Positions 51,336 to 61,504 are shown, numbered from the stretch's first letter. The stretch: 64,000 bases of DNA from Chitinophaga agrisoli (GCF_008386695.1 NZ_VUOC01000002.1:736481-800480); one strand, 5' to 3'. Program-made: numbers and translations. The notes: a model not told the origin generated them from the sequence alone.

Positions 51336-54300
51336 ATGCTTCACGTTATGCATGCAAGAATTGCTACCAAAATGCGATGGCTGCTGCTGGCCGTCATAGC
51401 CATGCTGACCAGTGCTGCGCCCATTTTTGCCCAGGGCGGCGGCAGGATCTCCGGAAACGTTACGGATATGAAAGGAGAAGCGCTTCCCGGCGTGTCAGTA
51501 AAGCTGACCGGTACTAAAACCGGCACTATTACGGACGCTAAAGGCGCTTTTACGCTGAGCACAGACGGCCAGAACGGCGCGCTGGAGTTCAGCTTTTTAG
51601 GCTTTGAAACGCAGACAGTTCCTTTCAAATCCAGCGCTTCGCTGAACATTAAGATGCAACAGGCCACCTCCACTGTGGATGAAGTAGTGGTAGTAGGCGC
51701 CAGCATCAAAAAGACGGATCTTACCGGGGCCATTTCCACGGTAGACTCCAAGAAACTGCTGGAAAGACCGGTTACCAACATTAACCAGGCCTTACAGGGT
51801 AATGCTGCCGGCGTATCTGTTACCAGCCCTACCCGTCCCAGCGATGATGCTACCATCAGGATACGTGGTATTAACACTATCAACGCAGGCTCCTCCCCCA
51901 TTTATGTAGTGGATGGCGTGATAATGGAAAATAACCAGGGCGGCTTTAATTCAGTGAACGTAAACGACGTGGCCTCCATCCAGGTGTTGAAAGACGCCTC
52001 CGCTACTGCGTTATATGGTTCCCGCGGCGCCAACGGCGTAGTGGTGATCACTACCAAAAAAGGCCAGCGCCGCGGTGGCGATGGTCTGGTGACCTATGAC
52101 AGCTGGGTAGGCAGTTCCAGTTTTACCCGCATTCCCAAAAGGATGAACGCACAGCAGTTGTTTGACCTGCGTACGGACGCTTATGCTAACGGCTACCTGA
52201 AAGATAATCCAAACGCTAACCGCCAGGATTATATCGATAATACCCTGCTGAAAAGCAATATTGCGTTCTCTGACCAGGAATTTGCCACGCACAACAAGAA
52301 CCAGAGCTTTGACTGGCTGGACCAGGTATCGCAAACCGGCGTACAGCAAAACCATGCGGTGAGCTTCTCCGGCGGTTCTGACCGTGGCGTATTTTACCTG
52401 AGCCTTGGTTATGCAGGCACAAAAGGGGTAATAGACAACACCAAACAAAACAAATATACCGGCCGCTTTAATGCGGAATACAATATCAAGAAGTGGTTAA
52501 AAGTAGGTACCAACACCGGCTTTACCCGTACCAACGACGACATCCCTTCTGATGATGTGTATAATAAAGCACTTAACGCCAATCCCCTGCTGGATTTTAC
52601 ACCGTATATGGATCCGGCTACCCGGTACACCCCGGACTACCTGACCGTTTACTACCGCTCTCACGGGGAACAAAATAACAATGACTACAATCCATTTAAC
52701 TCCATGGCTGTACAACGCGACCGCCGCCGTAACCGCGTTACCTCATCCAACTATATAGACATTGAGCCCATAAAAGGGTTGAACTTCCGTTCCACCTATT
52801 CAATGGATTATGGTGCACAGGATTATTTTGAGTTCACGCCGCATAACATACAGGAAGCGATCCGCCACTACAACGGCGATGCCCGCGCTAAACATGCAAG
52901 ATGGAGCGATACTTACTGGCAATGGGATAATACGGTTACCTATACCAAAACTATCGCCAACGACCACAAGTTCACCGCACTGTTAGGTACCAGCCAAAGC
53001 AAACGTCAGGCAGATACCACCTCTGCACAGGGCGACCGTTTTCCTGGTGACGCTTTCTCCTACCATGATCTTGGAGGCGCTGCCGCCGTGGATAAATCCG
53101 TGCTAGGGTCAAACTTCTATGGCTACAGCCTGATGTCCTTCATTGGCCGCGTGAACTATGCTTACAAAGACAGGTACATGGTAACCGCCACCGCACGTTA
53201 CGATGGATCTTCCCGTTTTGCAGCAGGCAACCGCTGGGGCGTATTCCCCTCCATATCTGCCGCCTGGAATGTGACCAGGGAACGTTTCATGGAGGACGTG
53301 CATATCTTTGACCAGTTAAAACTGCGTGTTGGTTATGGTGTGGTAGGCAACCAGGACATCGACAACTACGCCTATCAAACCCTCTACGGCTCAAGGGTAG
53401 ACAATGGCAACGCCCTCATTGTTAATGATGGCCGCCGTGGCAATCCCAACATCACCTGGGAAAAACAAAAACAAGCTAACCTTGGCCTGGATATGGGCTT
53501 CTTTAAATCCAGGTTAACAGCTACAGTAGACCTCTTCGATATTAATAACGATAACCTGCTGTTAAACCGTTCCCTGGCTTTGACCACCGGTTACAAACAA
53601 CAATGGGAAAATATTGGTACCGTAAATAACAAGGGTATAGAAATTTCCGTAACCGGCGATATTATTCAAAAGAAGAACTTTAACTGGTCTGTATCCGGCA
53701 ATATATCCTTCGATAAGAATAAAGTGACCAAGTTGTATGGTGACGCCACCGAGATCTACAATGTTTATGAGAACGTGATACAGCGTGATGGCAATATCTT
53801 CCTGGGCAAATCCCTGCATACGATTTACACTTATGTATCCGGCGGTATTGCACAGGAATCCAACCGCAGGGAATGGGAAAACGTTAACTTCAACGGTAAG
53901 ACCGTAAACCCGGGCGATCTCTTTGCTAAGGATATCTCCGGTCCCAATGGCCAACCCGATGGTGTGGTAGATACGTATGACCGCACGGTGGTAGCCAAAA
54001 TGGATCCCAAGTTCTATGGCGGTTTCTCCACCAACCTTAACTATAAGGGTGTTGGACTGAATGCAATGTTCACCTACTCCTATGGCGCTAAAAAGATCAG
54101 CAACTACTATGAAGGCCTGATCAACAGCGTTGGTGAAAGCATGGCTTCCACAGACCTGCTGGACCGTTGGACGCCGGAACATACCAACACGAATGTTCCC
54201 CGTGTGATCGCCAATACCAGCTACAACCGTTTCAATCCGTCAGACCTGGATTACGCGATCCAGAATGCATCTTTCCTGCGCCTGTCAGCCCTTACGCTGT

Positions 54301-54476
54301 CTTACACGCTGCCGGAGCAACTGGTGAGCGCCTGGAAGCTGAATAACCTGCGCTTGTATGTAACTGGTTCCAACCTGTTCTGTATTACCAAATACAAGGG
54401 CATGGATCCTGAGACCGGCGACTACAACTATCCTCCGGTAAAAATGTATGTATTTGGACTGAATGTAGGTTTCTAA
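51336..54476 (+). CDS. SusC/RagA-type TonB-linked transporter of the alpha-galactoside locus
   Basis: A 1046-residue SusC-type importer from ATG 51336; an upstream TTG at 51282 gives a longer, less likely form. Signal peptide ends AAPIFAQ. Next are a carboxypeptidase-like domain (GRISGNVTDMKGEALPGVSV), a TonB box (VDEVVVVGASIK), the plug (INAGSSPIYVVDGVIMENNQ; IQVLKDASATALYGSRGANG) and the barrel, ending in MYVFGLNVGF. It imports oligosaccharides with the SusD protein encoded 19 bases downstream. Two alpha-galactosidase-type genes follow, so melibiose, raffinose-family or galactomannan fragments are likely substrates. No STN domain, so regulation is not through a FecR system but more likely through the GntR gene at 60344. 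Confidence 0.94.
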   Translation: MLHVMHARIATKMRWLLLAVIAMLTSAAPIFAQGGGRISGNVTDMKGEALPGVSVKLTGTKTGTITDAKGAFTLSTDGQNGALEFSFLGFETQTVPFKSSASLNIKMQQATSTVDEVVVVGASIKKTDLTGAISTVDSKKLLERPVTNINQALQGNAAGVSVTSPTRPSDDATIRIRGINTINAGSSPIYVVDGVIMENNQGGFNSVNVNDVASIQVLKDASATALYGSRGANGVVVITTKKGQRRGGDGLVTYDSWVGSSSFTRIPKRMNAQQLFDLRTDAYANGYLKDNPNANRQDYIDNTLLKSNIAFSDQEFATHNKNQSFDWLDQVSQTGVQQNHAVSFSGGSDRGVFYLSLGYAGTKGVIDNTKQNKYTGRFNAEYNIKKWLKVGTNTGFTRTNDDIPSDDVYNKALNANPLLDFTPYMDPATRYTPDYLTVYYRSHGEQNNNDYNPFNSMAVQRDRRRNRVTSSNYIDIEPIKGLNFRSTYSMDYGAQDYFEFTPHNIQEAIRHYNGDARAKHARWSDTYWQWDNTVTYTKTIANDHKFTALLGTSQSKRQADTTSAQGDRFPGDAFSYHDLGGAAAVDKSVLGSNFYGYSLMSFIGRVNYAYKDRYMVTATARYDGSSRFAAGNRWGVFPSISAAWNVTRERFMEDVHIFDQLKLRVGYGVVGNQDIDNYAYQTLYGSRVDNGNALIVNDGRRGNPNITWEKQKQANLGLDMGFFKSRLTATVDLFDINNDNLLLNRSLALTTGYKQQWENIGTVNNKGIEISVTGDIIQKKNFNWSVSGNISFDKNKVTKLYGDATEIYNVYENVIQRDGNIFLGKSLHTIYTYVSGGIAQESNRREWENVNFNGKTVNPGDLFAKDISGPNGQPDGVVDTYDRTVVAKMDPKFYGGFSTNLNYKGVGLNAMFTYSYGAKKISNYYEGLINSVGESMASTDLLDRWTPEHTNTNVPRVIANTSYNRFNPSDLDYAIQNASFLRLSALTLSYTLPEQLVSAWKLNNLRLYVTGSNLFCITKYKGMDPETGDYNYPPVKMYVFGLNVGF

Positions 54477-54495
54477 ACTTCAACTGCTAATAACT

Positions 54496-56058
54496 ATGAT
54501 ACGCACGATAAAATTTGCAGTAGTAGCCGGATGTATAATATTATCCGCTTCCTGCAGTAAGTTCCTGGACGAACCAAGTGTAACAAAACTTGATCAGGAT
54601 CAGGTATTCTCTGACCCGGAACTGATAGAAACGAGCCTTAAAGGCATTTACTCTAACTGGAAGGCTGTCCGTACAGATGAACAGGGCCTGATCATGATGA
54701 TGGGCACGGATGAAACACAACAGGGCGCATTTCAGATGAAGAGCGATCCCAGTAAAGGTGGCCTGGACCGTTTTGATGGCAACCTGAACTCCACCCAGAA
54801 CCATATCACCAACCAGTGGAATATCCGCTGGCCTATAGTAACGGAAGCGGCCAAGATCGTAAGAGGCATGAGCGCCACCACCGTTACACCGGGCTCCCGC
54901 GAAGCTAAGTTGCTGGGCGAAGCATCCTTTATCCGTGGTTTCGTGGATTTTCAACTGGCCATGTACTGGGGCGAGATTCCCATCGCAGATCCGGCCCGTG
55001 CAGACCAACTGGGTAGCGGCCGCCAGCCGCTGAAGGATGTATGGACATTCATCATTGAAGACCTGCAACGCGCTGCTGATAACTGTCCCAAGACCAACGA
55101 TCCGGGCCGTGCTACTTCCGGCGCTGCCTGGGCAATGTTAGGCAAGGCTTATATGTCCGCACCCGTAGCTACCGGCCTGCGTGATTTCCAGAAAGCCGCC
55201 ACCTGCTTTGAAAAAATGATGGGCGATTATACCCTGGTGCCTTACCAGGACCTCTGGGACTATAATAAACCCAATACCAAAGAGGCCATCCTGGAATTCC
55301 AGTTCAGCAATGTATATCCGAATAACAACAAAATACAGTTCCAGATAGGATCCCGCGCCGTACAAGCAATTGGTGGCGACGGCTGTTACTATTCCGGTTA
55401 TGATAAGATCGTACCTACCCAATACGCCTACTCTACCGTTGAGAATGGCGGCGTATGGGAAGCCGGTGACCTGCGCAAGGACCAAGCCATCCGCTATGAT
55501 TTCACCTATTATGGCCAGGTGCCTACCCTGGATCCCATCCTTTGGGAGGACCTGGGCAATGATTATGACGAGCTGCTGCCGCACGTGAAAAAATATGAGG
55601 ACTTCCGCACAGACAAGCACACGGATAATAAGATCAATAACATGTGGAACTCTGGTAAGAATATACCGGTGCTCCGCCTGGGCGATATCAAACTTTGCTA
55701 TGCTGAATGTCTCAATGAATTAAACCGCGTAGGTGCTGCCGTGAACGTAGTAAATGAAGTGCGCACCCGTGCCTGGGGTGGCACACTGCCGGCTGACAAA
55801 GCATGGGTAGCTATGTCGCAGGACGCTTTCCGTACCGCCATCATGGATGAGCGCATACGCGAGCTGTTTGCAGAAGACTGGCGCCGTATAGACCTGATCC
55901 GTACCGGCAAATATGTAGAGCTGGTAAAAGCCCGTAACAAATGGGCCAAACAAAACGGCTCTATACAGCAATTCAACACGCTCTTCCCCATCCCCGACAC
56001 GGAGATCAAACAGAATCCGGACATCAACCCTGAGGATCAAAACCCTGGCTATCACTAG
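54496..56058 (+). CDS. SusD/RagB family sugar-binding lipoprotein
   Basis: A 520-residue SusD lipoprotein with lipobox LSASC (Cys20) followed by SKFLDEPS. Family motifs seen are KLLGEASFIRGFVDFQLAMY (about 139-158), YWGEIPIADPARADQ, WGGTLPADKAW and the C-terminal DERIRELFAEDWRRIDLIRT, with the closing INPEDQNPGYH. It is the substrate-capturing partner of the SusC encoded 19 bases upstream. A strong hairpin with a T run follows at 56077, before the glycosidase genes. Confidence 0.94.
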   Translation: MIRTIKFAVVAGCIILSASCSKFLDEPSVTKLDQDQVFSDPELIETSLKGIYSNWKAVRTDEQGLIMMMGTDETQQGAFQMKSDPSKGGLDRFDGNLNSTQNHITNQWNIRWPIVTEAAKIVRGMSATTVTPGSREAKLLGEASFIRGFVDFQLAMYWGEIPIADPARADQLGSGRQPLKDVWTFIIEDLQRAADNCPKTNDPGRATSGAAWAMLGKAYMSAPVATGLRDFQKAATCFEKMMGDYTLVPYQDLWDYNKPNTKEAILEFQFSNVYPNNNKIQFQIGSRAVQAIGGDGCYYSGYDKIVPTQYAYSTVENGGVWEAGDLRKDQAIRYDFTYYGQVPTLDPILWEDLGNDYDELLPHVKKYEDFRTDKHTDNKINNMWNSGKNIPVLRLGDIKLCYAECLNELNRVGAAVNVVNEVRTRAWGGTLPADKAWVAMSQDAFRTAIMDERIRELFAEDWRRIDLIRTGKYVELVKARNKWAKQNGSIQQFNTLFPIPDTEIKQNPDINPEDQNPGYH

Positions 56059-56076
56059 CCGGTACTTAAAATAAAC

Positions 56077-56110
56077 AGGTCCGCTGTGTTACCGCAGCGG
56101 ACCTATTTTT
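56077..56110 (+). terminator. Internal terminator-like hairpin between SusD and glycosidase genes
   Basis: A perfect 10-bp stem AGGTCCGCTG/CAGCGGACCT with an 8-base loop, followed by A and five T residues, 19 bases after the SusD stop and 10 bases before the next gene. It looks like an intrinsic terminator, but the next genes belong functionally to the same locus, so it probably reduces rather than stops transcription, giving more transporter than enzyme. Confidence 0.75.
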
Positions 56111-56119
56111 ATAATTACT

Positions 56120-58123
56120 ATGATGAAGAGAGTAAGATTTGTCCCGCATCTTATGATAGCGGTAGCTATGCTTTTGTTCCTGCACGTAGCGCACGCAGCT
56201 ACGCCGGGCGACTGGAAAATTGTATATGACAAGACCGGAAAGACCCTGCACCTCACCAGGCCGTCAGGTAATGTGGACCTGCAATTGTTTGCCTCCTATA
56301 AATGGAACGGGCAATTGATCACCACAAAGGATTATGCCGGCGGTACGCTGGCGGTAAAATCCGTTACCGACGCCTTTGGCAAAGGCAAGCTGTTACAGGT
56401 CACCTACCGGGATGAAAAGCTGCCTACCCTGGTGCAGTCATTCTATCAATACCCGGGAAAAGATTACCTGCTCACCGATTTCACGCTTACCGCGTCTTCC
56501 GGCAGCATCGCCTCCAATTATATGGCCCCGGTTAATATTGTAGATATGACGCCTGCGCTGGGCAAAGGAGACAATCGTGCCCTCTTTGTGCCTTTTGATA
56601 ACGATAAATGGATACGCTTTCAATCCCATCCACTGGATTTTAATACGCTCACCAGCTACGAAACCACCGCTGTTTTTGATGGCAGTACCCGTAAGGGGCT
56701 GGTCGTAGGCTCTGTGGAGCATGACTTTTGGAAGTCTGCCGTGATCATGAACAAGGCTGATAATGGGAACGGATACGCACTCACCTGCTACGGCGGTGCG
56801 GCAGATTCCACCACCCGTGATCTGCTGCCCCATGGCGCCCGTGAAGGACATCTTATTAAATCGCCGAAGGTAATGCTGGGCGTATTCAGCGACTGGCGTA
56901 CTGGTATGGACGCCTATGGCGTAGCCAATGCCACCATCGCACCACGCAGGCCCTGGAAAAAAGCCAAGCCTATGGGCTGGAACAGCTGGGGCGTATTAGA
57001 GTTCAAGATCAACTACGAGAAAGCGCTGGAAGTCTCTGATTTCTTCAAAGAAAACCTGCAGCCGGCACATTTTGTAAATGGCGACGGTGAACTGGTAATT
57101 GGCCTGGACTCTGGCTGGGATAAATTTACCGAAGAGCAACTGAAGGAGTTTGTACGGCATTGCAAGGCTAACGGACAAATGGCCGGTATTTACTGGACGC
57201 CGTTCACTGACTGGGGCAAACATCCCGACAGGACCATCAAAGAAGCGCCAGATTATAAATTTAAGGACGTGTACCTGTACGCCAACGGCCAGCCACAAGA
57301 CCTGGACGGCGCGTATGCGATAGACCCCACCCACCCTGCCATTGAACAGCGTATGCAAAAAGTGTCCGCACTTTTTCACCGCTGTGGTTTCCAGTATGTA
57401 AAAGTGGACTTTATGGCGCATGGCGCTATTAATGCAGATAAATGGTACAATCCCCAGGTAAAGTCCGGCATAGCCGCTTATAACTATGGTATGCAGCTGC
57501 TGGACAAGTACTTTGGCGATATGTACATCAACCTCTCCATTGCGCCTATTTTCCCCGCACAATATGCCCAGTCCCGCCGCATTGCCTGCGATGCCTGGAA
57601 TAAGATAAAAGATACCGAATACACCTTAAATGCTGTTTCCTATGGCTGGTGGATCACCAACATCTACCAGTTCAATGATGCGGACCATGTAGTGCTGCAA
57701 AAGGCAACGGAAGGTGAAAACCGCGCCCGTGTAACATCCGCAGCAATCACCGGCCTGTTTATCACCGGTGATGATTTTAGTAAAGAAGGCAGTGAAGAAG
57801 GCAAGGCAAAAGCAAAACAGTTCCTGACCAATGCCGAGGTAAATGCCGCTGCCATGGGCCGCAGCTACCGCCCGGTAGAAGGAACAGGCGAGCATTCTGA
57901 AGACCAGTTTGTGCTTACGGATACGCATGGCAATACCTACTATGCCGTTTTCAACTACACAGAGAATGAACGCAGCCTGCCGCTGAACCTGGAAAGACTG
58001 GGACTTGATCCGGCCAGGCATTACCGCGTGCGCGACCTTTGGTCCCATACCGATGTAGATGCTACGCAGACCATCAGCATACCGGCCAAAGATGTCCGTT
58101 TCTTACAAATCAGCAGTAAATAA
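56120..58123 (+). CDS. Clan GH-D glycoside hydrolase (GH27/GH36-like, alpha-galactosidase type)
   Basis: A 667-residue exported glycosidase. A signal peptide ends HVAHA. A beta-sandwich N-terminal domain (about 28-280) precedes a TIM-barrel that opens with PMGWNSWGVL (about 277-286), a clan GH-D signature. The putative nucleophile is Asp430 in YVKVDFMAHG and the acid/base Asp491 in RRIACDAWNKI. A C-terminal beta-domain (about 590-667) follows. It would cut terminal alpha-galactosyl or a related alpha-sugar. The sequence departs from well-known GH27 and GH36 enzymes in spacing, so family assignment is tentative. It precedes a true GH36 gene by 21 bases, and both are probably translated from one message. 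Confidence 0.85.
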   Translation: MMKRVRFVPHLMIAVAMLLFLHVAHAATPGDWKIVYDKTGKTLHLTRPSGNVDLQLFASYKWNGQLITTKDYAGGTLAVKSVTDAFGKGKLLQVTYRDEKLPTLVQSFYQYPGKDYLLTDFTLTASSGSIASNYMAPVNIVDMTPALGKGDNRALFVPFDNDKWIRFQSHPLDFNTLTSYETTAVFDGSTRKGLVVGSVEHDFWKSAVIMNKADNGNGYALTCYGGAADSTTRDLLPHGAREGHLIKSPKVMLGVFSDWRTGMDAYGVANATIAPRRPWKKAKPMGWNSWGVLEFKINYEKALEVSDFFKENLQPAHFVNGDGELVIGLDSGWDKFTEEQLKEFVRHCKANGQMAGIYWTPFTDWGKHPDRTIKEAPDYKFKDVYLYANGQPQDLDGAYAIDPTHPAIEQRMQKVSALFHRCGFQYVKVDFMAHGAINADKWYNPQVKSGIAAYNYGMQLLDKYFGDMYINLSIAPIFPAQYAQSRRIACDAWNKIKDTEYTLNAVSYGWWITNIYQFNDADHVVLQKATEGENRARVTSAAITGLFITGDDFSKEGSEEGKAKAKQFLTNAEVNAAAMGRSYRPVEGTGEHSEDQFVLTDTHGNTYYAVFNYTENERSLPLNLERLGLDPARHYRVRDLWSHTDVDATQTISIPAKDVRFLQISSK

Positions 58124-58144
58124 GCAGACCTATAAATTGTACTC

Positions 58145-60325
58145 ATGAGGAAAAAGATCGTATCCATTTTAGTTTTCCTGGTTGTTATAGCCCATACGGC
58201 AGTCAGATCAGAAACTATCCGTATATCCACCAACGAAACGGAGCTTGTTCTGCAAACAGCACAGAACGGGCGCCTGTTTCAGCTTTACCTGGGACCCCGC
58301 CTGAAGGACCAGGGCGACTACGCCTTGTTGACCAGCTCCATGAAATCCCATAGTAACGAGCAAGCATGGGAAGCCTACCCGGTATCCGGTACAGAAACGT
58401 TTTTTGAACCGGCCTTCGCCATTCAGCATAACGACGGCAATATAGCAACGGTGCTCCAATATGTTTCACATACCGTAAAACAGACCGGTGATGTTACCGA
58501 AACGGCCATCACCTTGAAAGACGCGCTGTACCCGATACAGGTAAAACTGTACTACCAGGCCTTTGCAAAAGATAATATCATCAAATCCTGGACAGAGATC
58601 AGCCACAACGAAAAGCGGGCAGTGAACATCAGCCGCTACGCTTCGTCTATGTTATACTGGAAACGCGCGCAGTATTTCCTTACGGAATTCAGCGGCGACT
58701 GGGCCAGGGAAGTGAATATGAGCACTGCTCCCCTGAACTTTGGCAAAAAGATCATCGACTCCAAACTGGGCTCCAGGGCAGACCTGCATGTATCTCCTTT
58801 CTTTACGGTAGGATTGGGTGATACGCCGCATGAAAACGAAGGACAGGTGCTGATGGGGACCCTGGCCTGGACGGGCAATTTCCGCTTTACGTTTGAAGTA
58901 GATAACGAACATAACCTGCGGGTGATCTCCGGTATCAACCCGGAAGCATCTGATTATGCGCTGGATCCGGGTAAGGTGTTCACCACACCGGCCTTTATCT
59001 TTACCCTGAGCAACCAGGGCACCGGCAAAGGCAGCCGCGATCTGCAACGCTGGGCGCGTGATTTCCAGTTAAAAGATGGCCACGGCGACCGCCTTACCCT
59101 GCTGAACAACTGGGAATCTACCGGTTTTGATTTTAACGAGCCTAAGCTGGACTCCCTGATGGAAGAAGCAAAATACCTGGGCGTAGACATGTTCCTGCTG
59201 GATGATGGCTGGTTTGGCAACAAATATCCCCGCCATAGCGATACCCAGGGACTGGGTGACTGGCAGGTGACCAGCAGCAAACTACCCAATGGCGTGCCCG
59301 CACTGGTAAAAGCAGCTACGCAGGCAGGCGTAAAGTTTGGCATCTGGATAGAGCCTGAGATGGTGAATCCGAAAAGTGAGCTGTTCGAAAAACATCCGGA
59401 CTGGGTGATCATGCTGCCCAACAGGGAGCGTTACTACTACCGCAATCAGCTTGTGCTGGACCTCAGCAACCCGGCGGTGCAGGAGCACGTCTTTAACGTA
59501 GTGGATCACCTGATGACGGAAAATCCGCAACTGGCCTATATGAAATGGGATTGCAACAGTCCCATCACCAATATCTATTCCCCTTATCTTAAAGACCGGC
59601 AGAACAACCTGTATGTGGATTATGTACGGGGTTTATACAAGGTGCTGGACCGCATCAAGGCAAAATATCCTAACCTGCCCATGATGTTATGTTCCGGTGG
59701 TGGCGGCCGTACAGACTATGAAGGCCTGCGTTACTTTACAGAGTTCTGGCCCAGTGATAATACAGACCCGGTAGAGCGCCTGTTCATTCAATGGGGATAT
59801 TCCCAGTTCTTTCCTGCCAAAGCGGTAGCCGCGCACGTGACCAGCTGGAACCATGACGCCAGCATCAAGTTCCGCGTGGATGCAGCTATGCCCTACAGGC
59901 TGGGTTTTGATATCAACGTGAAGGAACTACGCCCGAAAGAGCAGACCTTCTGCCAATCTGCCGTGGCTACCTACAACCGCATAAAGAACATCAGCTATAA
60001 CGGGGATCAATACCGTTTGCTGTCACCTTATGAAGGCAACCATACGGCACTTATGTATGTAAGCGAAACACAAAAGCAGGCCGTTTTGTATGCCTATGAT
60101 ATCTATCCCCGTTATGCGGAAATCCTTTATCCCCTGCAGTGCCAGGGCCTGGACCCCGCAAAGAAATACCGGGTGCGGGAGATCAATCTGATGCCTGGCG
60201 ACAAACCAGCGGAAGCATTTAACGATAAGGTCTATTCCGGCGATTACCTGATGCAAGTGGGGCTGGATGTGTTCACCGCTACCAAATTACACAGTCGTAT
60301 ACTGGAACTGAATGCCGTTGAATAG
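58145..60325 (+). CDS. GH36 alpha-galactosidase
   Basis: A 726-residue retaining alpha-galactosidase of family GH36. A signal peptide ends HTAVRS. The N-terminal super-sandwich (about 25-310) is followed by the barrel: NWESTGFDFNEPKLDSL, FLLDDGWFGNKYPRHSDTQG, KFGIWIEPEMVNPKSELF, the nucleophile Asp469 in YMKWDCNSPIT, CSGGGGRTDYEGLRYF and the acid/base Asp538 in FWPSDNTDPVERL. The C-terminal beta domain ends RILELNAVE. It removes terminal alpha-1,6-galactose from melibiose, raffinose and galactomannan fragments. Export suggests action in the periplasm, after uptake by the SusCD pair. 21 bases behind the clan GH-D gene and 18 bases before the GntR gene. Confidence 0.95.
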   Translation: MRKKIVSILVFLVVIAHTAVRSETIRISTNETELVLQTAQNGRLFQLYLGPRLKDQGDYALLTSSMKSHSNEQAWEAYPVSGTETFFEPAFAIQHNDGNIATVLQYVSHTVKQTGDVTETAITLKDALYPIQVKLYYQAFAKDNIIKSWTEISHNEKRAVNISRYASSMLYWKRAQYFLTEFSGDWAREVNMSTAPLNFGKKIIDSKLGSRADLHVSPFFTVGLGDTPHENEGQVLMGTLAWTGNFRFTFEVDNEHNLRVISGINPEASDYALDPGKVFTTPAFIFTLSNQGTGKGSRDLQRWARDFQLKDGHGDRLTLLNNWESTGFDFNEPKLDSLMEEAKYLGVDMFLLDDGWFGNKYPRHSDTQGLGDWQVTSSKLPNGVPALVKAATQAGVKFGIWIEPEMVNPKSELFEKHPDWVIMLPNRERYYYRNQLVLDLSNPAVQEHVFNVVDHLMTENPQLAYMKWDCNSPITNIYSPYLKDRQNNLYVDYVRGLYKVLDRIKAKYPNLPMMLCSGGGGRTDYEGLRYFTEFWPSDNTDPVERLFIQWGYSQFFPAKAVAAHVTSWNHDASIKFRVDAAMPYRLGFDINVKELRPKEQTFCQSAVATYNRIKNISYNGDQYRLLSPYEGNHTALMYVSETQKQAVLYAYDIYPRYAEILYPLQCQGLDPAKKYRVREINLMPGDKPAEAFNDKVYSGDYLMQVGLDVFTATKLHSRILELNAVE

Positions 60326-60343
60326 CGGGTTTAAATACATGTG

Positions 60344-61360
60344 ATGGATACTATCTTTGAAAAAATACGGGAGCTGGACGAGATGCCTTCTTATTCCAAG
60401 CACGAGCGGCTGGTAGAAGGTATCATCAACGCTATCAATGAAAAGATCATCGGTGTAGGCGATGCCCTCCCGTCTGTGAATGTGATGATCTCCGGGCTGG
60501 GATATGCCCGGGAAACGGTGGTAAAAGGCTACCGTGAGCTACAGAGCCGTGGCCTTATTGAATCCAAGAACCGCTTAGGGTATTTTGTGGCGGATGATAA
60601 TACAAGGCAGTCGCTCAAAGTGGCGTTGCTCATGTACACCATTGATACCTTCCAGGAACAGTTCTACCGCAATTTCCGCAATGAGCTGGGCGCTAATGTG
60701 CACCTGGATGTATTCTTCCATCACGGCAACATTGAGGTATTTGAGACCATGCTTTCGCTGATGAGGAACCGCTATGGCATGTATGTGATATCGCCTATCC
60801 ACCATCCGCGCACCAAAGCGCTCCTGAATGCCATTCCGCGGCATAAGCTGCTGATGGTTGACCGCTACGAACCGCTGGACGGGGAGTTCAATTATGTGGT
60901 GCAGGAGTTTGAACGCTCTTCCTACACCGTATTTGAACAGCTGCTGCATGAGATCAAAAAGTTTGATCAGATGGTCTTTTTCCACAATCCTGATTCCCTG
61001 TTCCCGCCGGAGATCGTGCGCTCTTTTCAGCAATTCACGCAAAAACACGGTATCAAAGGCAAGGTGCTGCGCGAGTATGCGCGCGGCTCCGTGAAAAAGG
61101 GTGTGGTATACTATGTAAATGAGAACGCTGAATTGTGGGATCTTTTAACAGACTGTAATACCCAGCAGATAATACCTGGTAAAGATATCGGCATCCTGTC
61201 CCATAATGACGAACCGGTTAAAAAGATCGTAGGCAATGGCATTACCACTTATTCCGTTAGCTTCTCTGAAATGGGCAAACGTGCCGCCAGGGCGGTGCTA
61301 TCGAGAGAACTGGTACATGAAGTACTGCCCACGGAACTGATCAGGCGCAGCTCCCTTTAA
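60344..61360 (+). CDS. GntR-family regulator with periplasmic-binding-like sensor domain
   Basis: A 338-residue regulator. The N-terminal winged helix (about 15-85) shows DALPSVNVMISGLGYARETV and YRELQSRGLIESKNRLGYFV, as in GntR proteins. The C-terminal about 240 residues resemble the LacI/periplasmic-binding-protein sensor fold (VALLMYTIDTFQEQFYRNFR, MYVISPIHHPRTKALLNAIP, KLLMVDRYEP, IGILSHNDEPVKKIV, FSEMGKRAARAVL). This combination is typical for sugar-sensing repressors. ATG 60344 is preferred to the adjoining GTG at 60341. As the last gene of the alpha-galactoside locus it probably controls that locus in response to galactose or an oligosaccharide; inference from position. Confidence 0.92.
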   Translation: MDTIFEKIRELDEMPSYSKHERLVEGIINAINEKIIGVGDALPSVNVMISGLGYARETVVKGYRELQSRGLIESKNRLGYFVADDNTRQSLKVALLMYTIDTFQEQFYRNFRNELGANVHLDVFFHHGNIEVFETMLSLMRNRYGMYVISPIHHPRTKALLNAIPRHKLLMVDRYEPLDGEFNYVVQEFERSSYTVFEQLLHEIKKFDQMVFFHNPDSLFPPEIVRSFQQFTQKHGIKGKVLREYARGSVKKGVVYYVNENAELWDLLTDCNTQQIIPGKDIGILSHNDEPVKKIVGNGITTYSVSFSEMGKRAARAVLSRELVHEVLPTELIRRSSL

Positions 61361-61384
61361 CAATACTATCATAAAATATTAGGC

Positions 61385-61417
61385 TACAGGCTCCGGGTAA
61401 TGAACCCGGAGCCTGTA
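61385..61417 (+). terminator. Terminator of the alpha-galactoside locus
   Basis: A perfect 14-bp stem with a 5-base loop AATGA (TACAGGCTCCGGGT paired with 61404-61417), followed by ACGTTTTAAC. The stem is very stable but the T run is short, so termination efficiency is uncertain. Confidence 0.8.
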
Positions 61418-61504
61418 ACGTTTTAACAAAGTAAATCCGGACGTTTCAACAAAACAGCCAATACCATTTACGCGCTAATTTGCACCTGTATCAAACAGCA
61501 AAAA

